From Burkholderiaceae bacterium (lineage in GTDB: Bacteria > Pseudomonadota > Gammaproteobacteria > Burkholderiales > Burkholderiaceae_C), in NCBI GenBank assembly GCA_026125795.1, contig JAHCKM010000001.1, positions 1,550,001 through 1,614,000 on the forward strand: a DNA stretch of 64,000 nucleotides, given 5' to 3'. Each line of letters opens with the position of its first letter. The first letter of the stretch is position 1. The translations under genes were made by a program, and so were the position numbers. The notes beneath the pieces were generated by a model, which did no database searches, was not told the origin of the DNA, and worked only from the letters and a program-made list of their open reading frames with translations. Below, piece by piece: positions 1 to 8,156 of the stretch.

Positions 1-134
1 ACGAAGAACAACCACATGAACGCCGTGGTCCCCACCGCCTTGATCCAGAACAAGGTGCCGACGCATGCGCGGACGCGGCGCAGCGCCGGCGCAGCCACAT
101 CGCCTGCCGCGGGCAGCAGCGGGCGATAGGTCAC
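1..134 (-). CDS. Partial membrane protein, possibly PAP2-family phosphatase (N-terminus only)
   Basis: The minus strand is open from a GTG at 132-134 to the left edge, giving 44 codons. After a basic stretch it encodes a hydrophobic segment containing FWIKAVGTTAFMWLFF, which would be a first membrane helix. From memory this resembles the start of PAP2/inositol phosphorylceramide synthase-type membrane phosphatases of Burkholderiales, but the catalytic part is outside the window. It is divergent from the methyltransferase to its right. The frame stays open upstream of 134, so the start is a guess. Confidence 0.4.
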   Translation of the reverse strand, partial: MTYRPLLPAAGDVAAPALRRVRACVGTLFWIKAVGTTAFMWLFF

Positions 135-252
135 TGGAAGGCTTTCGTGCGTCGCACTGCGGGATGTGGGTCTCGGCGCACTCGCCGGAGAGGCCGCGCG
201 AGGGTACCACCGGCCGCGCGGAACCACTGCCCCATCTGGCCATAATGCGCGC

Positions 253-1032
253 GTGAGACCTCCAAGCGTTCCCCCATCGCGCGTCGAACCCGTGGGCCTC
301 GCGCCGCACGCGCCGTTGACGCAGTACTACCACGACGAAGACGAGCACCAGCGCTTCCTGCGCTCGATGTTCGACGGCACCGCTGCCGACTACGACCGCG
401 TGGAGCGTCTGCTCGCGCTCGGCACCGGGCCGTGGTATCGGCGCCAGGCCTTGCGCCGCGCCGGCCTGGCGCCCGGCATGGAGGTGCTCGACGTCGGCAC
501 CGGCACCGGGCTGCTGGCGCGCGAAGCGCTCACCTGGTGCCGGCCCGGCGGCAGCGTGACCGGCGTCGACCCCAGCGCCGGCATGATGGCGCAGGCGCAC
601 CTGCCCGACGTGGCGCTGCTGCAAGGCCGCGCCGAAGAGCTGCCGTGCGGCAACGCCACCGCCGATTTCGTCAGCATGGGTTATGCGCTGCGCCACCTGA
701 GCGACCTGGACCGCGCGCTGGCCGAGTTCTTTCGCGTGCTGCGGCCCGGCGGGCGCCTGTTGATGCTCGAGATCACCAAGCCGCAAGGCCGCATGGCGAC
801 GCTTGCGCTCAAGGGCTACATGCGTGCCGTGGTGCCGGTGGCCGCGCGCCTAGTGACGCGCAGCGCCGACACCGCCACGCTGTGGCGCTACTACTGGGAC
901 ACGATCGAGGCCTGCATCCCGCCCGTGCAGGTGCTCGATGCGATGCGCCGCGCCGGCTTCGTGCAGGTGAGCCGCTACGTCGAGCTTGGCATCTTCTCCG
1001 AATACACGGCACGCAAGCCGGGGTGGGCATGA
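253..1032 (+). CDS. Class I SAM-dependent methyltransferase (UbiE-like)
   Basis: A soluble methyltransferase of about 259 residues from the GTG at 253. An in-frame start at 166 would add 29 low-complexity residues that look non-native. SAM-binding motif I is VLDVGTGTG at about residues 78-86. A UbiE-like post-motif follows, with GYALRHLSDLDRALAEFFRVLRPGG-type spacing over about 20-30 residues. The stop overlaps the next start (ATGA), so it is the first gene of a five-gene run with the FAD enzyme, MipA-like protein, acyltransferase and glycosyltransferase. Such sets occur with aryl-polyene pigment loci, so it may methylate the polyene head group. The substrate is inference. Confidence 0.75.
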   Translation: MRPPSVPPSRVEPVGLAPHAPLTQYYHDEDEHQRFLRSMFDGTAADYDRVERLLALGTGPWYRRQALRRAGLAPGMEVLDVGTGTGLLAREALTWCRPGGSVTGVDPSAGMMAQAHLPDVALLQGRAEELPCGNATADFVSMGYALRHLSDLDRALAEFFRVLRPGGRLLMLEITKPQGRMATLALKGYMRAVVPVAARLVTRSADTATLWRYYWDTIEACIPPVQVLDAMRRAGFVQVSRYVELGIFSEYTARKPGWA

Positions 1033-2348
1033 CTGAATCGTGTGATGTGCTCGTGGTGGGCGGCGGCCCGGCGGGCTCCACCGCCGCCGCGCTGCTGGCA
1101 CGCCGGGGCCGCAAGGTGGTGCTGCTGGAGAAGGGGCAGCATCCGCGCTTTCACATCGGCGAATCGCTGCTGCCGGCCAACGTGAGACTGTTCGACGAGC
1201 TCGGGCTGCGCAGCGAGCTCGAGCGCATCGGCATCCGCAAGTGGGGCATCGAGTTCGTCTCGCCGCAGCACGCGCACTCGAGCTTCCTGGAGTTCGCCGA
1301 CGCGTGGGACAAGAGCATGCCCTATGCGTGGCAGGTGCGCCGCTCGGTGCTCGACGAGATCCTGTTCCGGCATGCGGCCTCGTGCGGTGCGCAGGCCATC
1401 GAGGGCTGCCGCGTCACCCAGGTGGAGCTCGACGCCGACGGCGCGAGTGCGCAGGCGGTGATGAAAGACGGCACGCCGCGCCACTGGCGTGCGCGCTACC
1501 TGATGGACGCCTCCGGCCGCGACACCTTGCTGGCCGGCAAGTTCGGCACCAAGCGCAAGAACGAGGCGCACGGCAGCGCCGCGATCTTCGGCCACTTTCA
1601 CAACGCGCGCCGGCTGCAGGGCAAGCTCGAAGGCAACATCAGCATCTTCTGGTTCGAGCACGGATGGTTCTGGTTCATCCCGCTGGCCGACGGCTCCACC
1701 AGTGTCGGCGCGGTGTGCTGGCCGTACTACCTGAAGTCGCGCGACAAACCCTTGCGCGAGTTCTTCAACGACACCATCGCGCTGGCGCCGGCGCTGCAGG
1801 AGCGCCTGCGCGACGCCACGCTGATCGACGACACGGTGTACGCCACCGGCAACTACAGCTACGCCAGCACGCATGCCTGCGGGCAGCGCCACGCGCTGCT
1901 CGGCGACGCGTTCGCCTTCATCGACCCGGTGTTCTCCTCGGGCGTGTACTTTGCGATGCGCAGCGCGTTCGGCGCGGTCGAGCTGGCGACCACCGAGCTC
2001 GACCAGCCCGCCCGCGCGCCGGCCGCCAGGGCGGCCTATGCCAAGCTGGTGCAAAAGGGGCCGAAGGAATTCTCCTGGTTCATCTACCGCATGACCAACC
2101 CGACGATGCGCGGCTTGTTCATGTACCCCAAGAACCCGCTGCGCGTGAAGGAGGCGCTGCTCACCGTGCTGGCCGGCGACGTGCACCGCGAGTCGAGCAT
2201 GTGGCGCTCGCTCTTCGCGTTCAAGGTCATCTACTACCTGAGCTGGCTGCGCGACGCGCCCGCGGCGTTCCGAGCCTGGCGCGCCCGCCGTCGCAACGTG
2301 CGGCAGGTGGGGCCGACCAAGGGGGAGAACGTGCTTGTCGAGAGCTGA
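1029..2348 (+). CDS. FAD-dependent oxidoreductase (tryptophan halogenase/geranylgeranyl reductase-like)
   Basis: The 439-residue protein begins with a Rossmann FAD-binding motif, VVGGGPAGSTAA, near residues 9-20. A second FAD motif, GDAFAFIDPVFSSG, lies near residue 290, and the HIGESLLP segment is typical of the flavin halogenase-like branch. I did not find the WxWxIP signature of true halogenases, although WFWFIPL at about residue 214 resembles it. Enzymes of this family sit in xanthomonadin and aryl-polyene clusters, where an oxidative or halogenating role on the aryl head is proposed. It overlaps the methyltransferase by ATGA, so the two are probably translationally coupled. Confidence 0.8.
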   Translation: MTESCDVLVVGGGPAGSTAAALLARRGRKVVLLEKGQHPRFHIGESLLPANVRLFDELGLRSELERIGIRKWGIEFVSPQHAHSSFLEFADAWDKSMPYAWQVRRSVLDEILFRHAASCGAQAIEGCRVTQVELDADGASAQAVMKDGTPRHWRARYLMDASGRDTLLAGKFGTKRKNEAHGSAAIFGHFHNARRLQGKLEGNISIFWFEHGWFWFIPLADGSTSVGAVCWPYYLKSRDKPLREFFNDTIALAPALQERLRDATLIDDTVYATGNYSYASTHACGQRHALLGDAFAFIDPVFSSGVYFAMRSAFGAVELATTELDQPARAPAARAAYAKLVQKGPKEFSWFIYRMTNPTMRGLFMYPKNPLRVKEALLTVLAGDVHRESSMWRSLFAFKVIYYLSWLRDAPAAFRAWRARRRNVRQVGPTKGENVLVES

Positions 2349-3165
2349 ACGCGCGCGGAGCCTGCATGGTGCGATCGCGATCGCTCTGCTGGCCGGCTGC
2401 ACGGGCGCGGCGCGCGCCGACCAGCCGCTGTGGGAAGCCGGCATCGGGGTCGGCGTGCTGCGACTGCCGCACTACCGCGGCTCCGACCAGAGCCACACCT
2501 GGGTGCTGCCGGTGCCGTACTTTGTCTACCGCGGCGACATCCTGCGCGCCGACCGCGACGGGGCGCGCGCGCTGCTGGTCAACGCCGAGCGGCTCGACGT
2601 CGACATCAGCGTGGCCGCCACCGCGCCGACGCGCAGCGAGGACAACCGGGCGCGCGCCGGCATGCCCGATCTGGCGCCGACCTTCGAGATCGGCCCCAAC
2701 GTCAACTTCACGCTGGCGCGCGGCGGCCCATGGAAGCTGCAGGCTCGCCTGCCGGTGCGCGCCGCCTTCACGCTCGAGTCGGGGCCCGACATGATCGGCT
2801 GGCTCTGCGCGCCCAACGTGAACGTCGACGTGCGCACGCACGGCTGGAACGTGGGCGTGCTGACCGGCCCGATCTTCGGCACGCGCCGCATGAACGGCTA
2901 CTTCTTCGACGTGGCGCCCGAGTTTGCCAGCGCGTCGCGGCCGGCGTACCGCGCACCGGGGGGTTATGCCGGCTGGCGCGTGGTCAGCGGCGTGTCGCGC
3001 CGCTTTGGCGAGTTCTGGACCGGTGCGTTCGTCGCCGCCGATACCGTGCGCGGCGCGCGTTTCGACGACAGCCCGCTGGTGCGCAAGCGCGACACGGTGG
3101 CGTTCGGCTTCGCGGTTTCGTGGGTGTTCGCCCAATCGGGCCAAAGGGTGGCGCGTGAGGATTGA
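2335..3165 (+). CDS. MipA/OmpV-family outer-membrane protein
   Basis: A 276-residue protein with an N-terminal export signal ending near LAGCTGAARAD, followed by amphipathic beta-strand sequence. It has the family's WEAGIGVGVLRLPHYRGSD opening and YFFDV/WVF-type closing strands. MipA/OmpV proteins are small outer-membrane beta-barrels. The start is a TTG at 2335, chosen because GGGGGAG sits 7 bases upstream. The start lies inside the end of the FAD gene. Its place in a pigment-type operon suggests a role in the outer envelope where aryl polyenes are anchored, but this is inference. Confidence 0.75.
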   Translation: MSRAERARSLHGAIAIALLAGCTGAARADQPLWEAGIGVGVLRLPHYRGSDQSHTWVLPVPYFVYRGDILRADRDGARALLVNAERLDVDISVAATAPTRSEDNRARAGMPDLAPTFEIGPNVNFTLARGGPWKLQARLPVRAAFTLESGPDMIGWLCAPNVNVDVRTHGWNVGVLTGPIFGTRRMNGYFFDVAPEFASASRPAYRAPGGYAGWRVVSGVSRRFGEFWTGAFVAADTVRGARFDDSPLVRKRDTVAFGFAVSWVFAQSGQRVARED

Positions 3166-3931
3166 GCGGCTGCCGCAACGCGCTTGGCCCAAGGCGTTGG
3201 CTTGGCCGGTGCTGCAGCTGCTGCTGCTGTTGCTCGGCGCGATGTCGGTGCTGTGGAACGCGATCGCGCTGCTGCTGTACCCGCTGCTGCCGCGCGCCGC
3301 GGGCCAACGCATCGGCCGCGCCGGCATCGCCTACGGCTACCGCATCTTCTGGGCGGCGGCGCGTGCCTCGGGCCTGCTGCGCATGGAGGCGCACAGCCTG
3401 CGCCCCCTGGCCGACGAGCAGGGCCTGGTAATCGTGGCCAACCACCCAAGCCTGCTCGATGCCTTGATGCTGGTGGCGCAGCTGCCGCGCAGCTTCTGCG
3501 TGATGAAGGCCAGCCTGATGCGCAACCCGTTCCTCGGCCCCGGTGCGCTGCTGGCGCGTTATGTGCCCAACGACGGCGGTGCGCACACGATGCTGCGCCG
3601 CGCCGTCGACGACGTGCGCGCGGGCGGCCAGCTGGTGATGTTCCCGGAAGGCACGCGCACCACCAGTGCCGTGCTCAACCCGTTTCACGGCGGCTTTGCG
3701 CTGATCGCGCGGCGCGCGCGCGCGCCGGTGCAGACGGTGTTCATCGACACCACGTCGCCGTACCTGGGCAAGGGCTGGCCGATCTGGAAGCTGCCGCCGC
3801 TGCCGATCGAGTTTGAGGTGCGCATCGGGCGTCGATTCGAGCCGGGCCCGGAGGTCGATGCCTGGGTCCAGGAGATCGAGCGTTACATGGCGGCCAACGT
3901 GCGCCAGATGCCGCTGCACCCGAACGCATGA
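3155..3931 (+). CDS. 1-acyl-glycerol-3-phosphate acyltransferase-like (PlsC domain)
   Basis: A 258-residue membrane-associated acyltransferase. One or two hydrophobic N-terminal helices (VLQLLLLLLGAMSVLWNAIA) precede the catalytic H(X4)D motif in NHPSLLDA and the substrate-binding FPEGTR motif. The GTG at 3155 is preceded by AAAGGGTGG and overlaps the MipA-like gene by 11 bases. The stop overlaps the glycosyltransferase start (ATGA). PlsC-like enzymes in aryl-polyene loci are thought to build the lipid anchor. That function here is inferred from context. Confidence 0.8.
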   Translation: MRIERLPQRAWPKALAWPVLQLLLLLLGAMSVLWNAIALLLYPLLPRAAGQRIGRAGIAYGYRIFWAAARASGLLRMEAHSLRPLADEQGLVIVANHPSLLDALMLVAQLPRSFCVMKASLMRNPFLGPGALLARYVPNDGGAHTMLRRAVDDVRAGGQLVMFPEGTRTTSAVLNPFHGGFALIARRARAPVQTVFIDTTSPYLGKGWPIWKLPPLPIEFEVRIGRRFEPGPEVDAWVQEIERYMAANVRQMPLHPNA

Positions 3932-4815
3932 CGCCGCAGGCGTTGCCATCGTCGATGACGCAGCCGACATCGACGACGCACGCGATGCCGCAAGCATCGG
4001 CCACGCCCGCGATGGCGCAGGCATCGCCCACGCCCGCGATGGCGCAGGCATCGTCCACCCACGTGGTCGTCATCCCGAGCTACGACACCGGCCCCAAGGT
4101 CTACGAGACCGTGAGCGCGGCGCGCATGCAATGGCAGCCGGTGGTCGTGGTGGTCGACGGCAGCACCGACGGCACCGCCGAAGGCTTGCTGCGAATGGCT
4201 GCCGACAATCCGGGCCTGCGCGTGTGGGTGCTGCCGCACAACCAGGGCAAGGGCGCCGCGGTGTTGCGCGGACTGCACGAGGCGCGCGCCGCCGGCTTCA
4301 CGCACGCGCTGACGATGGACGCCGACGGCCAGCATCCGGCCGACCTGATCCCGGCGTTCATGCAGGCCAGCCGCGAGCGGCCCGATGCGATGATCCTCGG
4401 CCGGCCGGTGTTCGACGCCAGTGCGCCGCTGCTGCGCGTGCGCGGGCGCCGCGTGTCCAACTGGTGGACCAACCTGGAGACACTCGGCGCCGGCGTGGCC
4501 GACTCGTTGTACGGCTTTCGCGTCTACCCGATCGATGCGCTGCTGGCGGTGATGCACGGCCAGCGCTGGATGCGCCGCTTTGATTTCGACACCGAGGCGG
4601 TGGTGCGCCTGGCCTGGCGCGGCGTCAAGCCGATCAACCGCGATGCGCCGGTGAAGTACTTGAGCGCCGACGAGGGCGGCGTGTCGCACTTTCGTTATGT
4701 TCGCGACAACGCGCTGCTCACCTGGATGCACACGCGGCTGATGGTCGGCTTTGTGCTGCGGCTGCCGCTGCTGCTGTGGCGGCGCGTGCGCGGCGCGCCG
4801 CCGTTTCAGCGCTGA
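3928..4815 (+). CDS. Family 2 glycosyltransferase
   Basis: A 295-residue GT-A fold glycosyltransferase. VVVIPSYDTG is the N-terminal nucleotide-binding strand, VVVVVDGSTDGT follows, and TMDADGQHP carries the DxD metal/sugar-nucleotide motif. The first 46 residues are low-complexity (Thr, Pro, Ala, Met, Gln) and include a 27-base tandem repeat, so the working start may lie further in. It is the last gene of the plus-strand run. GT2 enzymes accompany aryl-polyene and xanthomonadin clusters and would glycosylate the lipid carrier. Sugar and acceptor are unknown. Confidence 0.82.
   Translation: MTPQALPSSMTQPTSTTHAMPQASATPAMAQASPTPAMAQASSTHVVVIPSYDTGPKVYETVSAARMQWQPVVVVVDGSTDGTAEGLLRMAADNPGLRVWVLPHNQGKGAAVLRGLHEARAAGFTHALTMDADGQHPADLIPAFMQASRERPDAMILGRPVFDASAPLLRVRGRRVSNWWTNLETLGAGVADSLYGFRVYPIDALLAVMHGQRWMRRFDFDTEAVVRLAWRGVKPINRDAPVKYLSADEGGVSHFRYVRDNALLTWMHTRLMVGFVLRLPLLLWRRVRGAPPFQR
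3994..4047 (+). repeat. 27-bp tandem repeat in the glycosyltransferase N-terminus
   Basis: Two nearly identical 27-base units (3994-4020 and 4021-4047) each encode nine residues, ASATPAMAQ then ASPTPAMAQ, and a third partial unit (AS) follows. Because the unit is a multiple of three, copy-number change would alter the length but not the frame. Confidence 0.85.
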
Positions 4816-5131
4816 GGGCGGCCGGCTGCAGGCGCGGCGGGATCGGCTGCGTTTGAGCCAGTCCTGTCGGATTTCAAGGTGTGCCGTCGCGCGTCGGCGC
4901 TGCCTACGCCATGTGCTCGATGCCATCGGGCGGCCGAACCCAGGGATGCATGCGCTCTTCATAGACAGAGAACGTCGGAGCGGGAAAGCCCGGATCGGCG
5001 AATGCCGTGGCTGGCCAACATCGTGCCAACATCGCGCCCTCGGACCCGCGGGCCCTCAGGATTAGACGCCGGCGGCCTTCGCTGGGTCAAACCGGCCCTC
5101 AGCCAGCGACATCAGTGTTGAAGGTCACAAC
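4816..5131. other. Intergenic region between convergent genes
   Basis: 316 bases separate the plus-strand glycosyltransferase from the convergent ABC substrate-binding protein gene. No open frame with recognisable protein sequence, clear U-tract terminator or RNA gene was seen. It marks the right border of the first pigment-gene block. Confidence 0.5.
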
Positions 5132-6187
5132 TCACTCGATCACTTGATCGGCGCCGGCCAGCACGCTCTGTGGGATCGTGAGGCCGAGCGCCTTGGCAGC
5201 CTTCAGGTTGACGACCAGCTCGAGCTTGGTCACCTGCTCGAACGGGATGTCGCCCGGCTTCGTGCCCTTGAGGATCTTGTCGATGAAACTCGCGGAGCGC
5301 CGGGCCATTGCGGTCAAGTCGCCCTGGTAAGAGATGAGGCCACCAGCATCCAGGTAGCCAGCGCCGCCCCAGACCGACGGCAGCCGGTGCTTGGCGCACA
5401 GCTCGCCGAGCCGCACGCGGTGCACCCAGAACGTGGAGTCGGCGAGCACGGCCACTGCATCCACCCGCTCGCGCGCCATCGCTGCAAAGGCGGCGTCGAA
5501 GTCGTCAGGCCCGCGTGCTTCGAAGACCATGACCCGAACACCGAGCGTGCGCTCGACGTTCTGCTTCTGCAGATACGATTCGAGCCCCGCGCGCCCATAA
5601 GTGAAGGGGTTCGTCAGCACCGCAAAGCGGCGCGCCGTCGGCACGATGTCCTTCATCAGTTGCAGGCGCTTTTCGACAATGCCCTGGAACGCACCCGACA
5701 GCCCCGTGACATTGCGGCCGGGGCGGGCGTGACTGACCGCCAGCCCCGCGGCAACGGGATCGTCGATCGCCAGGGCAACGATCGGGATCGCGGTGGTCGC
5801 GTCCTTGGCGAGAATCGCCATGCGTGGTCCCAGGACCACAAGCAGGTCGGGTAGAAGCGCGAGCAACTCGGCCAGCAGTCCAGGCAAACGTTCCTGGTTG
5901 CCCTCCGACCAGCGGAAATCGATGGTGAAGTGCTGCCCCTCGACATAACCCAGTTCGCGCAAGCCCTGGCGCATGGGCTCGACCCATGTGCGCAGGACGA
6001 CCGGGTCGGGCGCACTGCCACCGATGAAACCGATGCGTGCCATCTTGCCCACCGGTTGCGCGACACCCCGCAGCGGCCACGCAGAGAGGCTGCCGAGCAT
6101 GGCTCGGCGGCGCATGAGATCGATTGCCGCCGGCGCGGGACTCGCGCTCGATCTCGCACGTGCCCGTGAGGCCGTAGCCATGTTCAC
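5132..6187 (-). CDS. ABC transporter substrate-binding protein (ABC_sub_bind/TrpX family)
   Basis: A protein of about 351 residues of the TrpX/YnjB-like periplasmic binding family: KMARIGFIGGSAPDP, then FRWSEGNQERLPGLLAELL, LSGAFQGIVEKRLQLMKDIVPTA-type spacing, and a C-terminal NLKAAKALGLTIPQS. An N-terminal signal follows an arginine-rich start (MRRRAMLGSLSAW at about residue 25). The start is GTG at 6187 (GAGACGG upstream) or the inner ATG at 6115. No partner permease or ATPase is adjacent, so it is an orphan binding protein. Such orphans are very common in Burkholderiales. The ligand is unknown. Confidence 0.8.
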   Translation of the reverse strand: MNMATASRARARSSASPAPAAIDLMRRRAMLGSLSAWPLRGVAQPVGKMARIGFIGGSAPDPVVLRTWVEPMRQGLRELGYVEGQHFTIDFRWSEGNQERLPGLLAELLALLPDLLVVLGPRMAILAKDATTAIPIVALAIDDPVAAGLAVSHARPGRNVTGLSGAFQGIVEKRLQLMKDIVPTARRFAVLTNPFTYGRAGLESYLQKQNVERTLGVRVMVFEARGPDDFDAAFAAMARERVDAVAVLADSTFWVHRVRLGELCAKHRLPSVWGGAGYLDAGGLISYQGDLTAMARRSASFIDKILKGTKPGDIPFEQVTKLELVVNLKAAKALGLTIPQSVLAGADQVIE

Positions 6188-6551
6188 TGAACCGTCTCGT
6201 TGGTGCGTTTGCAGACCATGAGGTCAGGAGGACGTCCGCACCGCAGGCATCGAGCAGCAACGTTGGCGCTATCCGGGGCGGCAATCTTCCACCGGTGATT
6301 TCAGCACCCAAGCCGTGTCGAATCCACGGTGATGGTGCCGAACAACGAACGGTTTGATGTTCACTATTGACATGCCGTTGTTCGGGACGGTGACCACGGT
6401 CAGCAACCACTGCAGAGCGGGAAACGCACGCGGTGCGCGCACGTCAGCGGATGAGTCGCGTCATGCGCTCGGGCGGGGCTGGTGGACAAAGCCGCGCGCG
6501 TCCGTGTTCTCCCTGTTCAGTTGTGGACCTCAAGAGAAGGCACGGACGGCG
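6188..6551. other. Intergenic region with inverted repeat
   Basis: 364 bases between the start of the orphan binding protein gene and the end of dhaK. It contains an inverted repeat (listed separately) and a TTGACA-like hexamer at about 6367, but no convincing gene. Fragments translate poorly in every frame. Confidence 0.5.
6337..6385. repeat. Inverted repeat upstream of the orphan binding-protein gene
   Basis: CCGAACAACG at 6338-6347 is repeated in reverse complement as CGTTGTTCGG at 6376-6385, separated by 28 bases. Extending outward gives 13 bases per arm with one mismatch. It lies about 150 bases before the GTG at 6187. It could be an operator or a scar of a lost element; neither is shown. 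Confidence 0.55.
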
Positions 6552-7541
6552 TCAGCGCCCCCAGCGCAAGGCCGCCGTGTGCACCGGCGCATCCCACAAC
6601 GCAAGCACGTCACCGTCCACGGCGCTCACGGTGATCGAGCAGCCCGCCATCTCCAGCGAGGTGACGTACGAGCCCGTCAGATGCCGAGCCACCTTGATGC
6701 CGGCGCCTTGCAGCACCTTGTGCGCGGCGTTGACCATCAGGTAGAGCTCGAGCAGCGGCGTGCCGCCGAAGCCGTTGACCAGCAGGAGCACTTCGCGCCC
6801 TGGCCTGAGCGACAGATCCTTGAGCACCGCGCCGGCGAGCTCGGCGGCAATGTCGTCCGCCGAGCTCAGCTTGACACGGCGTCGGCCGGGCTCGCCGTGG
6901 ATGCCCACGCCCATCTCCATCTCGTCGGCGCCGATCTGGAACGTGGGCTTGCCGGCGGCCGGCACGGTGCACGATGTGAGCGCCACGCCCATCGATGCCG
7001 TGGCGCCGTTGACGCTGTCGCCCAGCGACTTGAGCGCGGCAAGGCCGTCGCCGCGCTCCGCCGCGGCACCCACGATCTTCTCGACGATCAGCGTGCCGGC
7101 CACGCCGCGCCGCCCGGTGGTGTAGGTGGAGTTCTCGACCGCGACGTCGTCGTTGACGATCACCGTGGCGTTCTCGCGATCGAGCATCTCGGCGGCCATC
7201 TCGAAGTTCATCATGTCGCCGGAGTAGTTCTTCACGATGAAGAGCACGCCCGCGCCGCCGTCCACCGCCTGCGCGGCGGCCAGCATCTGGTCGGGCGTGG
7301 GCGAGGTGAACACCTGGCCTGGGCACGCGGCATCGAGCATGCCGTGGCCGACAAAACCGGCATGCAGCGGCTCGTGGCCCGAGCCGCCACCGGAGATCAG
7401 CGCCACCTTGCCGGGTTTCAACTGGCGCCGCCGCACGAACTGGCGCTGTTCGCCCAGCGCCACGATGTCGGCGTGCGCGGCGGCGAAGCCGTCGAGGCTC
7501 TCGGACAGTACGCTGTCGATGTCGTTGATGAGTTTCTTCAT
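6552..7541 (-). CDS. dhaK: Dihydroxyacetone kinase subunit DhaK
   Basis: The 329-residue substrate-binding subunit of dihydroxyacetone kinase. GGGSGHEPLHAGFVG near residues 51-65 is the substrate loop. The covalent substrate-binding histidine is in GVGIHGEPG (about H215; H218 in E. coli). NDDVAVENSTYTTGRRG is also typical. The ATG at 7541 is chosen over an upstream start because AGGAGCTGCC precedes it. It is the last gene of the transporter operon, 19 bases after dhaL. It should phosphorylate dihydroxyacetone or a related short keto-sugar arriving through the adjacent ABC transporter; the exact sugar is inference. Confidence 0.92.
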   Translation of the reverse strand: MKKLINDIDSVLSESLDGFAAAHADIVALGEQRQFVRRRQLKPGKVALISGGGSGHEPLHAGFVGHGMLDAACPGQVFTSPTPDQMLAAAQAVDGGAGVLFIVKNYSGDMMNFEMAAEMLDRENATVIVNDDVAVENSTYTTGRRGVAGTLIVEKIVGAAAERGDGLAALKSLGDSVNGATASMGVALTSCTVPAAGKPTFQIGADEMEMGVGIHGEPGRRRVKLSSADDIAAELAGAVLKDLSLRPGREVLLLVNGFGGTPLLELYLMVNAAHKVLQGAGIKVARHLTGSYVTSLEMAGCSITVSAVDGDVLALWDAPVHTAALRWGR

Positions 7542-7560
7542 GGCAGCTCCTATCGGAGGT

Positions 7561-8148
7561 TCACAGGGCATCGCACAGCGCACCGATGATCAGTGCCATC
7601 GAACGGGAGCCCGGATCCACGTGGCCGAGCGCGCGTTCGCCGAGGAACGACGCACGGCCCTTGATCGCGTCCATCTGGGCGGTGGCTTGTGCGCTGTCGA
7701 AGGCGCATTGTTTGACGCGCGAGACCAGATCGTCACCTCCCTGGGCCAGCACCTTCTGCACCGGGTCGAGCACGTCGAGCAGCGTCTTGTGGCCGACCTC
7801 GACCTTGCCGAGCCGGCTGAGCGCCGCAATGCCGGCCGAAAGCGCGCCGGCCAGATCGGCTGCGCGTGGCCGCGGCGGCAGCTCCTTGGACAGCGTGACC
7901 AGCAGCGTGCCGAACACCGGGCCCGACGAGCCGCCCACGGTCGACATGCACGTCATGCCCATGCCTTTGAGCGCCTCGTTGAGGTCCTTGCCGTCCAGCT
8001 CCGGCAGCTTGGCCTGGATGGCGAGCGCGCCGCGCTTCATGTTGAGCCCGTGATCGCCGTCGCCGATCGCCGAGTCGAGCTCGGTCAGCTCCTCGACGTG
8101 GTCGACCAGCGTCTGGGTGCAGGCCATGATGATGGTGCGCAATTGCAT
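7561..8148 (-). CDS. dhaL: Dihydroxyacetone kinase subunit DhaL
   Basis: The 195-residue nucleotide-binding subunit. It has the metal/nucleotide motif ELDSAIGDGDHGLNM near residues 25-40, the GGSSGPVFGT loop, and the family C-terminus DPGSRSMALIIGAL. The ATG at 8148 follows TAGGAGAAACG. It lies between the second ATPase gene and dhaK. No DhaM (PTS phosphodonor) gene is in the window. The phosphate source is therefore either ATP directly or a DhaM encoded elsewhere. Confidence 0.92.
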   Translation of the reverse strand: MQLRTIIMACTQTLVDHVEELTELDSAIGDGDHGLNMKRGALAIQAKLPELDGKDLNEALKGMGMTCMSTVGGSSGPVFGTLLVTLSKELPPRPRAADLAGALSAGIAALSRLGKVEVGHKTLLDVLDPVQKVLAQGGDDLVSRVKQCAFDSAQATAQMDAIKGRASFLGERALGHVDPGSRSMALIIGALCDAL

Positions 8149-8156
8149 CGTTTCTC

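Noticed and set aside
975-2444. A 489-codon minus-strand open frame over the FAD oxidoreductase
   Set aside because: It is a GC-driven shadow. The plus-strand frame carries clear FAD-binding motifs and coupled start/stop overlaps.
6337-6385. Remnant insertion-sequence ends
   Set aside because: The arms are only 28 bases apart, there is no transposase fragment between or beside them, and no flanking target duplication was seen.
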